64,000 bases of DNA from Indolivaga capnocytophagoides DSM 22835 (lineage in GTDB: Bacteria; Bacteroidota; Bacteroidia; Bacteroidales; Dysgonomonadaceae). Of this stretch, positions 18,874-28,100 are shown one piece after another. The stretch is taken from NCBI RefSeq assembly GCF_000426485.1, contig NZ_AUFL01000004.1, positions 124,001 to 188,000 on the forward strand, read 5' to 3'. Position 1 is the first letter of the stretch, and each line of letters opens with the position of its first letter. Under the pieces are notes generated by a model. That model had not been told where the DNA came from. It made no database searches and worked only from the letters and a program-made list of their open reading frames with translations. Both the position numbers and the translations under genes were made by a program.

Positions 18874-19455
18874 ATGATTTATTCTGAAAATACATTGCAC
18901 GAGACACCCCGAAGAGGAAGTATAGAAGTTATATGTGGTTCAATGTTTTCAGGAAAGACGGAAGAATTACTCCGAAGATTAAAACGGGCAAAAATAGCTA
19001 AGCAGGAAATTGAAATATTTAAACCGGCAATAGATACTCGCTATTCGGATGTTGAAGTTATTTCACATGATAAAAACTCCATACCTTCAACTGTTGTTGA
19101 ACATTCGAGTAATATCTTGTTATTATCTTCTAATATTGAGGTTGTTGGGATAGACGAAGCTCAATTCTTTGATCAGGGATTGGTTGATGTTTGTCAGCAG
19201 CTTGCTGATCAGGGGATAAGAGTAATTGTAGCTGGTCTGGATATGGATTTTAAGAGAAATCCTTTTGGCCCGATGCCGGCACTATGCGCTATTGCTGATG
19301 ATGTGAAGAAAGTGCATGCTATATGTGTTGAATGCGGCAGGTTGGCTAACTATTCATATCGCCTGATTTCGAACAACGATAAACAGGTGATGCTGGGAGA
19401 ACTTCAGGAGTATAAGCCTTTGTGTAGGCTTTGCTATACACGTCTTAGAAAATAA
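18874..19455 (+). CDS. tdk: Thymidine kinase
   Basis: A 193-residue type II thymidine kinase that phosphorylates thymidine (and deoxyuridine) for salvage. Walker A is GSMFSGKT (22-29), the catalytic glutamate lies in GIDEAQFF, and the zinc site is formed by CVEC and CRLC near the C-terminus. The lasso region [14 protein letters not shown]-like segment ([12 protein letters not shown]) is present. The length is normal. It has its own promoter and a long leader with a GGTC palindrome. Confidence 0.97.
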   Translation: MIYSENTLHETPRRGSIEVICGSMFSGKTEELLRRLKRAKIAKQEIEIFKPAIDTRYSDVEVISHDKNSIPSTVVEHSSNILLLSSNIEVVGIDEAQFFDQGLVDVCQQLADQGIRVIVAGLDMDFKRNPFGPMPALCAIADDVKKVHAICVECGRLANYSYRLISNNDKQVMLGELQEYKPLCRLCYTRLRK

Positions 19456-19586
19456 GGCGTTTAGGAAAAAAGTGTATTAATGGATACCTTTTTGCGAAAA
19501 AAAGATATTCATGATTAGCAATACATAAATAAAATGTTTTTCGGCTATAACGGGCTGTAAATGTTTTATTTGCCAAAGTCGTAGAT

Positions 19587-19600
19587 AGGTCAGCGACCTT
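19587..19600. repeat. GGTC palindrome copy 4
   Basis: AGGTCAGCGACCTT has arms AGGTC/GACCT around AGC and lies 31 bp upstream of the mgtE start codon. Confidence 0.65.
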
Positions 19601-19631
19601 TCCAGTATTTATTGATTAAAAAGGGCTCAGT

Positions 19632-21020
19632 ATGAAAAGAGAACTAAAGAACATTGTTCATCAAACCCGATCTCTGATTAAAGGCGGAGATAAAAAGAAA
19701 CTGAGAATTTATCTTGATAGCTTTGATATTTCAGCTATTGAAGATTTAATTGACGAGTTGCCCGATTATGCCCCTCTAATCATCGAGACGATGAGTGCGA
19801 ACAGGGCTGTCAACGTATTTAGGATTTTAGATGTTCCCACGCAGGAGCGAGTCATTAAAAAGTTATCCAAGTTAAAACTAAAGGAGCTTTTATCCATTTT
19901 GCCCCCTGATGATCAGACGGCATTATTGGGAGAACTAAAAGATGAAGATCTGGTTCAGGAATTAATGGCTTTATTGTCTCCGGAAGATAAACTGGAGGTA
20001 GCTGCTCTTTTAGCCTATCCCGAAGATAGTGTAGGTCGTTTGATGACACCCGACTATCTGGCTATCAATAAAAATATAACGGTACAGCAAACTTTGGATA
20101 CCATCCGGAAAAAAGGTAAAAATTCGGAGACGATAGACGTTATTTATATTCTTGATGATAATGGTGTCTTATTAGATGACCTTCGTATCAGGGATTTATT
20201 GATTGTAGATCCTTCGACCCCAATCTCCGATATTATGGATAACCGGTTAATATCACTGAATGCAGAAGATCCACAAGAAGAGGCTATTAAGATATTTAAG
20301 ATGAACAACCGGGTTGCTCTTCCTGTTATAAACACAGAAGGCTTACTCTTGGGTATTGTTACTATTGATGATATTCTATGGGTTGCAAATGAAGAGTATT
20401 CCGAAGACATGCAACGGTTTGGGGGTAGTGGAACGTTAGATGAACCTTATCTAGATGTACCCTTGCATAAGCTGGTTTGGAAGCGTGCCGGATGGTTGAT
20501 TGTCCTGTTTGTCGGAGAGTTACTTACAGCTTCGGTAATGCAGTATTATGAAGACCAACTGGCTAAAGTAATAGTATTGGCTATGTTCCTTCCTTTGATG
20601 ATCTCGAGTGGGGGAAACAGTGGTTCTCAAGCTTCAACCCTTATTATTCAGGCTATGGCTGTCGGTGATGTACGTTTATCGGATTGGTGGAGAGTGTTCA
20701 GACGTGAGATACTATCAGGTGCAAGCCTCGGTCTAATACTTGGTATTATCGGATTTATACGTATTTATGTGTGGCACTTTATATTCCCTCATTTATATGG
20801 TGAACATTGGATTTTGGTGGCATCAACTGTTTCTATGTCCTTAATCGGAATTGTGCTGTGGGGATCTTTAATCGGTTCTATGTTGCCGTTTATCTTAAGA
20901 CGTTTGGGTGCTGATCCTGCTACATCGTCGGCTCCTTTTGTTGCAACTATTGTTGATGTTACAGGTCTGATGATATATCTTTCTATAGCAGGTGTTGTTT
21001 TTGGTGCAATACTTCATTAA
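19632..21020 (+). CDS. mgtE: MgtE-type magnesium transporter
   Basis: A 462-residue Mg2+ channel/transporter. The N-terminal superhelical domain (about 1-130) with repeated LPPDDQTALL-like acid loops acts as the Mg2+ sensor. A pair of CBS domains (about 140-260) follows. Five membrane spans (about 285-460) include the pore segment FLPLMISSGGNSGSQAS, which is the family hallmark. It imports Mg2+ (and perhaps Co2+) at low cytosolic Mg2+. I see no M-box riboswitch in the 176-bp leader, only an AT-rich hairpin (about 19528-19575) and a GGTC palindrome. Confidence 0.96.
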   Translation: MKRELKNIVHQTRSLIKGGDKKKLRIYLDSFDISAIEDLIDELPDYAPLIIETMSANRAVNVFRILDVPTQERVIKKLSKLKLKELLSILPPDDQTALLGELKDEDLVQELMALLSPEDKLEVAALLAYPEDSVGRLMTPDYLAINKNITVQQTLDTIRKKGKNSETIDVIYILDDNGVLLDDLRIRDLLIVDPSTPISDIMDNRLISLNAEDPQEEAIKIFKMNNRVALPVINTEGLLLGIVTIDDILWVANEEYSEDMQRFGGSGTLDEPYLDVPLHKLVWKRAGWLIVLFVGELLTASVMQYYEDQLAKVIVLAMFLPLMISSGGNSGSQASTLIIQAMAVGDVRLSDWWRVFRREILSGASLGLILGIIGFIRIYVWHFIFPHLYGEHWILVASTVSMSLIGIVLWGSLIGSMLPFILRRLGADPATSSAPFVATIVDVTGLMIYLSIAGVVFGAILH

Positions 21021-21033
21021 CTTTAACCGGGCA

Positions 21034-21048
21034 AGGGCTCGCACCTTT
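21034..21048. repeat. GGTC palindrome copy 5 (degenerate)
   Basis: AGGGCTCGCACCTTT retains outer AGG/CCT arms but the core has drifted. It lies between mgtE and the next gene. Confidence 0.4.
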
Positions 21049-21094
21049 AAATCTTTTATATCGGTGCAAGGATGCCCCTTAAAATAAGTATGAT

Positions 21095-21604
21095 ATGAAA
21101 ACGGATGGATTTGAACATAAATCATTTGAGATCAATGGTCGTACAGTAGAGTATAAAACCAAGATTGTTGATAAGATTGAGCAAGATGTTGTTAATCTGA
21201 GTGACAAAGACAAGGAGTTTGTGGCTTATTGTCTTGTTGATGCGGAAATATTATTGAAACAATTAGATAAAGTCAAAGATCTTTCTGAATATTCAGCAAC
21301 TGATCTGGATATTTTGATATACTATTGGCTCCATAATCGGTCTTGGTTTAAACTGGTTGAAGAAGATGAATTTATTAATGCCTTGGGGGCAGCTTTTGGT
21401 TATTTGATGAATAAGGAATGCCACACCGTATGGTCTATAATAAATGATGAGTATGGTAGAGATTTCACTTGTGTTTCCGAAGTACCCAAGTTTCAGACTT
21501 TTCCTTTCAGTTCGGTTTGGAAGGCGGTCGAAGAGGGTAGAGAGGGATCTTTGCAGGATATAATTGATCTGGTAAAGAAGCATCTAGAGGATAATGATTT
21601 TTAA
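21095..21604 (+). CDS. DUF3806-like small cytosolic protein
   Basis: A 169-residue acidic protein without signal peptide or membrane segment. The C-terminal 90 residues resemble DUF3806 (LGAAFGYLMNKECHTVWSII, then DEYGRDF and FPFSSVWKAVEEG), a domain of unknown function found in many Gram-negatives. The N-terminus starts MKTDGFEHKSFEINGRTVEY. It follows mgtE by 74 bp on the same strand and is closed by a terminator, so cotranscription with mgtE is possible. No function can be assigned. Confidence 0.8.
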   Translation: MKTDGFEHKSFEINGRTVEYKTKIVDKIEQDVVNLSDKDKEFVAYCLVDAEILLKQLDKVKDLSEYSATDLDILIYYWLHNRSWFKLVEEDEFINALGAAFGYLMNKECHTVWSIINDEYGRDFTCVSEVPKFQTFPFSSVWKAVEEGREGSLQDIIDLVKKHLEDNDF

Positions 21605-21634
21605 AGTTTTACCCCTATTTTGATTTATAAATAT

Positions 21635-21663
21635 AAAAGTGATAGTTTTCTATCACTTTTTTT
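21635..21663 (+). terminator. Intrinsic terminator after DUF3806-like gene
   Basis: AAAAGTGATAG, loop TTTT, CTATCACTTTT, then further T residues (11-bp perfect stem). Confidence 0.93.
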
Positions 21664-21689
21664 CTTCCGTCTCTATTTTTAGACGGAAG
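21664..21689. promoter_or_regulatory. Inverted repeat, possible operator of the peptide gene
   Basis: CTTCCGTCT (21664-21672) and AGACGGAAG (21681-21689) are perfect 9-bp arms around 8 nt. They lie where the -33 element of the next promoter should be and have no U tract, which suggests a protein-binding site rather than a terminator. Confidence 0.5.
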
Positions 21690-21694
21690 GATCA

Positions 21695-21702
21695 TATCTT
21701 TG
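21695..21702 (+). promoter_or_regulatory. -7 element for the double-glycine peptide gene
   Basis: TATCTTTG, 66 nt upstream of the peptide start. The -33 position is taken by an inverted repeat rather than TTTG. Confidence 0.55.
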
Positions 21703-21768
21703 ATATATAAAATTGAACCGGTTGATTTTACAGAACTTAAAATAATTATTAATTAAAACTTTACTATT

Positions 21769-21957
21769 ATGAACGTATTAGATTTACAAAATCTTGGAGT
21801 AGAAGAGATGAATGAAGAGGATATAAGGGATGTGGATGGAGGAAGAAGAGGTTGGTTGCCTGGTTTAATTTATGAGGCGTATGAATTTGCTTGTGATTAT
21901 ATCGAATTTGGGAAAAAACATTCAGATATAGTTGAAGTTGGTGCTAATTGTATGTAA
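21769..21957 (+). CDS. Double-glycine-leader peptide precursor (bacteriocin- or signal-like)
   Basis: A 62-residue precursor. Residues 1-25 look like a GG leader: MNVLDLQNLGVEEMNEEDIR followed by DVDGG, with the amphipathic L-x-x-L-x-x-L/M pattern and a Gly-Gly end (24-25). Removal would leave a 37-residue peptide starting RRGWLPGLIYEAYEF, with aromatic residues and two cysteines (C42, C61). Leaders of this form are cut by the C39 peptidase domain of ABC exporters; no such exporter lies in the window, so it would act from elsewhere. A terminator follows and a CPBP membrane protein comes next, the usual type of bacteriocin immunity neighbour. The function (bacteriocin, signal peptide) is inferred. 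Confidence 0.75.
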   Translation: MNVLDLQNLGVEEMNEEDIRDVDGGRRGWLPGLIYEAYEFACDYIEFGKKHSDIVEVGANCM

Positions 21958-21964
21958 TATAATC

Positions 21965-22002
21965 AATAAGAAGTTCGCTGACCAAAAGCGAACTTCTTAT
22001 TT
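21965..22002 (+). terminator. Terminator-like hairpin inside the peptide cassette
   Basis: AATAAGAAGTTCGCT (21965-21979) pairs perfectly with AGCGAACTTCTTATT (21987-22001) across a 7-nt loop. The T-rich descending arm suggests partial termination between peptide and CPBP genes. Confidence 0.85.
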
Positions 22003-22015
22003 AAACTTGATATGA

Positions 22016-22486
22016 ATGTTAAAAGTATATAGATACTTCCTACAATTAAATCTCTCTTATGTATTTCTGATTTTATTGTTTACCTTATTAATATTTCCTA
22101 CTTTAATATGCAATATAATAACAGTTTTTACATCTTGTTCGGAAAATTGGGCAGAAATAGATTTACCATATAAAAGTTTATCACTTAATATTATAACAAT
22201 AATATTTATAGCACCTGTTGTGGAAACTTTTATATATCAATTTTTGCCATTTTCGCTATTATTTAGAGCTTTAAAAATTAGACCTATTTATGTCATTTTT
22301 TTCTCTTCTTTTCTCTTTGGAGGAATGCATTATTATAATATTATTTATGTAGTTTATGCTTTTTTATCAGGATGTATATTGATTTTTGCCTATATAATTT
22401 TTTATAAGAGGAAGTTTTATCCTTTTGTAATGGTTAGTATAATACATTTTATCATAAATTTAATAGCTTATATAAGATATATCTAA
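22016..22486 (+). CDS. CPBP-family membrane protein (degenerate CAAX-protease-like)
   Basis: A 156-residue integral membrane protein with about four or five spans. It matches the CPBP (Abi/CAAX) family by motif 2, FGGMH (F101, H105), and motif 3, HFIIN (H144, N148). Motif 1, normally EExxxR, reads ETFIYQ (E70, Q75), so the second glutamate and the arginine are missing. That weakens the case for proteolysis. CPBP proteins next to bacteriocin genes (as in plantaricin and sakacin loci) serve as immunity proteins, and this is the likely role here. It follows the double-glycine peptide by 58 bp and a hairpin, and precedes an unknown gene by 10 bp. The DNA is very AT-rich. Confidence 0.78.
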   Translation: MLKVYRYFLQLNLSYVFLILLFTLLIFPTLICNIITVFTSCSENWAEIDLPYKSLSLNIITIIFIAPVVETFIYQFLPFSLLFRALKIRPIYVIFFSSFLFGGMHYYNIIYVVYAFLSGCILIFAYIIFYKRKFYPFVMVSIIHFIINLIAYIRYI

Positions 22487-22496
22487 TAATAAATAA

Positions 22497-22847
22497 ATGA
22501 AAATAGATTCCATAATACTATTTGAAGAACAATCTTTGGAGTACAAAGGATGGCTTATCAATATTCAGAAGAAGAGTTTCATCTTGAATAATAAATTTTA
22601 TATTCAACTTTCAGTACCTGAAAATTCAGTATCAAAATTATCCGGTTTGACTCAATTTAATTCTAAAATACAGATTCAGAGAAGTATAAAATGGAAATGG
22701 ATTGATCTTTTGGGTAATAATAACAGAATGTTTGATAAATGCAGCGAAGAAATAAAATTGTATATTGATTCAGTACTAGGTGATGTGATATCTTATCTAA
22801 AGAATTATCAATCCCAAGATTTAGGTGTAAATATGGATGATAAGTAA
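22497..22847 (+). CDS. Small protein of unknown function in peptide cassette
   Basis: A 116-residue protein without signal peptide or membrane helix, basic and polar, with two Trp in IKWKWIDLLG (about 64-73) and an amphipathic C-terminal helix (SEEIKLYIDSVLGDVISYL). I do not recognise it. It lies 10 bp behind the CPBP gene on the same strand and is probably translated from the same mRNA, so it may be an accessory immunity factor or maturation partner (inference). Base composition is as AT-rich as the CPBP gene. It converges on the DUF4296 gene with a 41-bp gap. Confidence 0.7.
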   Translation: MKIDSIILFEEQSLEYKGWLINIQKKSFILNNKFYIQLSVPENSVSKLSGLTQFNSKIQIQRSIKWKWIDLLGNNNRMFDKCSEEIKLYIDSVLGDVISYLKNYQSQDLGVNMDDK

Positions 22848-22888
22848 ACATAAAGGTGATTTTTAGAAAATATCCCTTATGTTCTCTC

Positions 22889-23659
22889 TTATTTTCTTCT
22901 TTGTCCTTTTATCGAATCATTTTTTACAGTTTTCTCCAGATCTTCGGTATTCTTCAGATTTATATTATACAACAATACTTTACCATTGGTTTTCGAAAGG
23001 TCATTTATATGTATATACCCACTTATCTCCTTTATTGTATCCTGAACTTGGGGATTCACTATTTTGGGGGATATTCCATCCGTAAATTGTTGAACCTTTG
23101 TAATTGTTGTATCGGGATACTCAAATCGTACTGCCAGTTCGCCATTCATATCACCACGTATGCCTAATGTTTTTAGCGATATTTCGAACTTCGAAAAAGA
23201 TTTGCTTTTTATAGAGTCTATATCAAAATCAAGAAAAGTGTTAGAACTTGTAAGGTAAGTATAGTATGGTAACACATTGTGATTGTATTCACGTATTTTC
23301 CCAAAATTCGGAACTTCTTTAAGAAATTCATTCGATTCTCTCTTCAGTCTGGATGAAACGGAGTCTGTAATCCGCATATATTCTTCGGGATGATCGGCAT
23401 ACCATACTAATGACGAATCAAGTTGAGCTTGTGTTATTCCATGCTTTTCAAATACTCCTTCGAGTAAAGCTGTCTTTTTATCCGCTTGGTTGAAATCTTG
23501 ATAACGAGTTTGGTATATTGCATCAACTAGTTGCATATCATGCAATACATCCATCATTTTGTCTCTGGATAACTTTCCGTTATCGTTGCCGCATGCTGCG
23601 AAGCACAGGCATAATACCGGAAATGATGCATAATATATGAATCGATGATTTTTTTTCAT
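22889..23659 (-). CDS. DUF4296 lipoprotein
   Basis: A 256-residue lipoprotein with signal peptide and lipobox ending FAAC (C23). The N-terminal half matches DUF4296, a Bacteroidota family of unknown function (KMMDVLHDMQLVDAIYQTRY, then GVFEKHGITQAQLDSSLVWY). The C-terminal half is more variable. Its ATG overlaps the lspA stop by one base (TAATG), so the two are translationally coupled; lspA encodes the signal peptidase that would process this very lipoprotein. The mature protein probably faces the periplasm or sits at the outer membrane. Confidence 0.88.
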   Translation of the reverse strand: MKKNHRFIYYASFPVLCLCFAACGNDNGKLSRDKMMDVLHDMQLVDAIYQTRYQDFNQADKKTALLEGVFEKHGITQAQLDSSLVWYADHPEEYMRITDSVSSRLKRESNEFLKEVPNFGKIREYNHNVLPYYTYLTSSNTFLDFDIDSIKSKSFSKFEISLKTLGIRGDMNGELAVRFEYPDTTITKVQQFTDGISPKIVNPQVQDTIKEISGYIHINDLSKTNGKVLLYNINLKNTEDLEKTVKNDSIKGQRRK

Positions 23660-24282
23660 TATTCATTAGGTTTTTGCATTGTGTCCTGCAATGTTTTCCT
23701 GTAGAATATCAATAATAATATGATACCAACGGTTATTGCCGAGTCGGCAAAATTAAATATTGGTCTGAAAAAGATAAAATCTTCTCCACCCCATACTGGA
23801 ATCCAACTCGGGAAAGTTCCTTCTATTAGTGGAAAATAAAACATATCCACAACCTTTCCGTGTAACCAGCTCGAGTATCCTTGTCCGAAAGGAACAATGG
23901 ATGCTACATGCCCGGGATAACTTGCTGTAAATATTTCGCCATAGAATACACTATCTATAATATTTCCGATGGCCCCTGCGAGGATAAGGGCAATACATGC
24001 AATATATCCATGTTTAAAGTTGCGGGTAACTAACAGATAGAGATAATATCCGATGAAGCCTACAGCAATGATACGGAACAGGGACAGAAACAGTTTGCCT
24101 AAAACTTCTATTCCGAAAGCCATTCCGTTGTTTTCCACGAAATAAATTTTGAACCAGCTAGCAACATCAATAGTCTCATAGAGAGCCATATTTGTTTTAA
24201 CCCAAATTTTGATAACTTGATCAATAATGATTACGAGAAGTACAACTGTAATAGCTGTTGCTCCCTTCGGGAATTTTTGCAT
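23659..24282 (-). CDS. lspA: Lipoprotein signal peptidase (SPase II)
   Basis: A 207-residue aspartic protease of the inner membrane that removes signal peptides from prolipoproteins. Four spans are visible. The catalytic aspartates lie in GNIIDSVFYG and FNFADSAITVG. Compared with proteobacterial LspA (about 165 residues) it carries an insertion of around 40 residues between these motifs (HVASIVPFGQGYSSWLHGKV region), a usual Bacteroidota feature. It is followed by the coupled DUF4296 lipoprotein gene. Confidence 0.96.
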   Translation of the reverse strand: MQKFPKGATAITVVLLVIIIDQVIKIWVKTNMALYETIDVASWFKIYFVENNGMAFGIEVLGKLFLSLFRIIAVGFIGYYLYLLVTRNFKHGYIACIALILAGAIGNIIDSVFYGEIFTASYPGHVASIVPFGQGYSSWLHGKVVDMFYFPLIEGTFPSWIPVWGGEDFIFFRPIFNFADSAITVGIILLLIFYRKTLQDTMQKPNE

Positions 24283-24388
24283 AAAATATGACTAAATAAG
24301 TAAACACAAGTTATGAGATTCTCAAGTCTGTACAAGCTATTAAGCAATAATAACTACTTATTGCTGTTATACTTGGATGAACAATAAG

Positions 24389-24404
24389 AAGGTCTGGAGA
24401 CCTT
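24389..24404. repeat. GGTC palindrome copy 6 (best match)
   Basis: AAGGTCTGGAGACCTT is a perfect 7-bp inverted repeat around GG. Confidence 0.8.
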
Positions 24405-24431
24405 AAGTCTATACTTGTCTTGTTATTAAAT

Positions 24432-24444
24432 AGGTCGGAGACCT
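24432..24444. repeat. GGTC palindrome copy 7
   Basis: AGGTCGGAGACCT has arms AGGTC/GACCT around GGA, 43 bp (start to start) after copy 6. Confidence 0.75.
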
Positions 24445-24609
24445 TGATTTCAGAAGAAAAAGTAGTAAAACTATTGTGTAATCTCACTACTTTCTCTGGA
24501 TATTTTTTATTAATTAATACTATTTAAGTAACATAAGCACCTGATGCTATGTATTTAACATAACATGTTGTTTTTAAAGTTACTTCCTGATAAATAAAGC
24601 TTTACGACC

Positions 24610-24996
24610 TTATTTAGAGCCTCCGGTTTTAGCTTCGATGCTCAATGTTGCATGTGGCACAGCTCGAAGACGTTCTTTCGGAATCAATTTGCCGGTTTCG
24701 CGGCATATTCCGTAAGTTTTGTTTTCGATCCGGATCAACGCAGCCTGTAAATTTTGTATAAACTTCATCTGACGTTGAGCTAAGCGTCCTGCTTCTTCTT
24801 TTGATAGAGTGGCAGCACCTTCTTCAAGAACCTTGAATGTCGGAGATGTATCAGTAACATCATTTCCGTCTGAGTTTGTTATTGAAGCTTTAAGGGCTTC
24901 ATACTCATCTTTCGCCTTGTCCAACTTTTGTAAAATCAAATCGCGAAATTCATCCAGCTCTTCATCTGTGTATCGTGTTTTTTCTGTCATAGTCAT
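24610..24996 (-). CDS. DksA/TraR-family protein with degenerate zinc site
   Basis: A 128-residue relative of DksA, which binds the RNA polymerase secondary channel and acts with ppGpp. A charged coiled coil (about 8-95) precedes the finger region YGICRETGKLIPKERL, followed by RAVPHATLSIEAK. Only one of the four zinc cysteines remains, as is common in Bacteroidota members, so it probably folds without zinc. The start is uncertain between two Mets two codons apart (MTMTEK). It stands alone between ileS and lspA on the same strand and probably modulates transcription. Confidence 0.9.
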   Translation of the reverse strand: MTMTEKTRYTDEELDEFRDLILQKLDKAKDEYEALKASITNSDGNDVTDTSPTFKVLEEGAATLSKEEAGRLAQRQMKFIQNLQAALIRIENKTYGICRETGKLIPKERLRAVPHATLSIEAKTGGSK

Positions 24997-25108
24997 TTCG
25001 TTTTTAGAATTTGCAATTTAATTAATTATTTAAATAACAGAAAGTATTGAAACGCTATAAAAATAGGTTCTAATATTCTGCTGTTTCTATACAAAACCAA
25101 TTTACAAA

Positions 25109-25130
25109 AAAGGTCTGATATCTTAGACTT
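25109..25130. repeat. GGTC palindrome copy 8 (degenerate)
   Basis: AAAGGTCTGATATCTTAGACTT keeps GGTCT and AGACT arms with an enlarged centre. It overlaps the ileS stop codon. Confidence 0.45.
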
Positions 25131-28100
25131 TTTCTATTGAAATATTCAATACAATATCGTCCATATCTGTAATCTCAGTTCCTTTTACATCTGTTTCAAG
25201 CATAATACTGTCTGCCAGTACCTGTCCTGCAATATATTCTTTGTATTCCGATATTGCACCTTGTATTTGTTCTAGATCGGATATTTTTACTTTAATACGG
25301 TCTGTTATATCCAATCCGCTCGTTTTACGGATATTTTGTATCCGGTTGACTAATTCCCGGGCAATACCTTCTTTCTTTAAAGAATCGGTTATTGTAATAT
25401 CTAAAGCAACGGTCAAGCGTCCTTCGTTTGCAACCAGCCAACCTTCGATATCTTCTGAGATGATTTCAACATCAGCAGTTTCTATGGTTGCGGCTTGTCC
25501 GTCTATATCGAAAGTATATGAGCCGCTTTTTTCGAATTGCCCGATAGCTTCCTGGTCCATTGTTTGAACTGCTGCGGCCAGTTGTTTCATTATTTTTCCG
25601 TAGCGTGGGCCGAGTTTTTTAAAATCGGGTTTTACTTTCTTTACCAAAATACCAGCTGCATTATCGACATATCTCAACTCTTTGACATTTACTTCATTAA
25701 GAATCAAATCTCTCACGGCTTCGATAGCGCATTCCTGCTCTTTATCAAGTACAGGGATCATTATCTGTGTCAAAGGCTGGCGCACTTTGATGCTTACTTT
25801 ACGGCGCAAAGCCAATATCATAGATGATATACTTTGGGCTATTTGCATCCGTTCTTCCAAAGCCTTATCTACTACAGCCTCATTATAAACAGGGAAGTCA
25901 GCTAAGTGAACAGATACCTCTGGATTTTGTTCACAGGCCGATGTCAGGTCTATGTATAACTTATCGGCGTAGAATGGTGCTATTGGAGCAATCAGTTTCG
26001 ATATAGTTTCCAAACAAGTGTATAATGTTTGGTATGCCGAAAGCTTATCCTGAGTCATTTCACCTCCCCAGAAACGTTTACGGTTGAGACGCACATACCA
26101 GTTGCTCAGATTATCGTTAACGAAGTCTGATATGGCACGACCTGCTTTTGTCGGTTCATATGTATTATAATATTCATCTACATCGCTAACCAGTGTGTTT
26201 AACAGTGAGATAATCCATCTGTCGATTTCGGGACGTTCTGTAACCGGAATTTGAGGTTGTGAATTGTCAAACTTGTCGACATTTGCATATAACGCAAAAA
26301 ATGAATATGTATTATAAAGGGTTCCGAAGAACTTACGGCGAACTTCATCAATACCTTCAGTGTCGAATTTCAGATTATCCCAAGGCGAAGCATTGGTTAT
26401 CATATACCAACGAAGCGGATCGGAACCGTACTTTTCTATTGTAGCAAAAGGATCGACTGCGTTTCCGAGACGTTTCGACATTTTGTTGCCATTCTTATCC
26501 AAAACAAGTCCGTTCGAAACAACATTCTTAAAGGCAACACTTCCTCTGACCATTGTAGAGATGGCATGCAGGGTGAAAAACCATCCACGGGTCTGATCTA
26601 CACCTTCTGCGATGAAATCAGCTGGATATATCTTCACAAATTCTTCAGCACTGATATTGGGGAAGAAGACCTGTGCAAAAGGCATCGCACCAGAGTCGAA
26701 CCAAACATCGATAAGGTCTAACTCGCGTTTCATCGGTTTTCCCGATTCAGAAACCAAAATAATATTATCAACATAAGGACGGTGCAAGTCTATCTTTTCG
26801 TAATTATCTTTTTCCAGATTTCCGACTTCAAAATCTTTCCAAGGGTTTTCAGTCATGAATCCGACTTTGATCGATTTCTCGATTTCTGTATACAGTTCTT
26901 TTACCGATCCGATACATAATTCCTCTTTACCGTCTTCTGTTCTCCATATTGGAAGTGGAGTTCCCCAATAACGGCTACGGCTCAAGTTCCAATCTTGAAG
27001 GTTTTCGAGCCATTTACCGAAACGTCCTGTTCCTGTCGATTGGGGTTTCCAGTTGATTGTTTTGTTTAATTCTATCAATTGGTCACGGCAAGCGGTTGTA
27101 CGGATAAACCAACTATCAAGAGGATAGTATAGCACGGGTTTATCTGTTCGCCAGCAGTGAGGATAATTGTGCACATGTTTCTCTATGCGAAATGCTTTGT
27201 TTGCTTGTTTAAGCATTACACAGATATCTATATCGAGAGTCGGGTCGTTTTCGGTCAGAGTATCATCATAATCGTTTTTGACATAACGTCCGGCATACTC
27301 TTTATAAAGTTCTACATTGACGTTCTTCTTTACATATTCAGCGTCAAGGTCTTCTATCTTGAAGTATTTACCTGTAAGATCTACCATCGGGCGAAGATTT
27401 CCGTCCTTGTCGGTCAGCATCATTCCTGGTACCCCGTTAGCTTTGGCTACTTTAGAGTCATCCGCACCAAATGTAGGGGCAATGTGTACAATTCCCGTAC
27501 CGTCTTCGGTTGTAACGAAATCTCCTGTAACAACTTTAAACGCTCCTTCTCCCGGATTGACCCAAGGTATAAGCTGTTCGTATTCCATTTCTGCCAGATC
27601 CGAACCTTTCCAAGAGCCTACGATTTTGAATGGTATAAGTTTGTCTCCTGATTTGTAATCTTCCAGAGCAAGGTCTGCAGCCTTAGGATTGAACAGGCTC
27701 GATACAAGAGAATTGGCTACAATGGCAGTCATCTTCTCTCCTGTATATGGGTTGTATGTTTGTACAGCTACATATTCAATTTCAGAGCCTACGGCCAATG
27801 CTGTATTTGAAGGCAATGTCCAAGGCGTGGTAGTCCATGCAAGAAAATAAGCTATACCGAAATTATTCATTTCGGCCTTTGGACCTTTTATCTTGAATTG
27901 AGCCACACAAGTTGTATCCTTAACATCGCGGTAGCATCCGGGTTGATTCAGTTCGTGTGAACTTAATCCTGTACCGGCAGCAGGCGAGTAGGGTTGTATG
28001 GTATAACCTTTGTAAAGGTATCCTTTGTTATACAGTTCTTTAAGCAGATACCATAAAGTTTCGATGTAACGGTTGTCATATGTAATGTATGGGTCGTTCA

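Larger units (their letters stand above)
24283..24609. other. Intergenic region lspA / dksA-like, two GGTC palindromes
   Basis: 327 bp with no gene. It holds two GGTC palindromes 43 bp apart and otherwise AT-rich DNA. No terminator or clear TAnnTTTG element was identified. Confidence 0.55.

Noticed and set aside
19456-19631. Magnesium riboswitch before mgtE
   Set aside because: No M-box-like conserved core or terminator/antiterminator pair is visible; only an AT-rich hairpin and a GGTC palindrome.
22856-23167. Plus-strand open frames opposite the DUF4296 lipoprotein gene
   Set aside because: They are antisense shadows of a gene with a clear lipobox and family match.
27157-27651. 164-codon plus-strand frame inside ileS
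   Set aside because: It is antisense to conserved IleRS sequence and resembles no protein.
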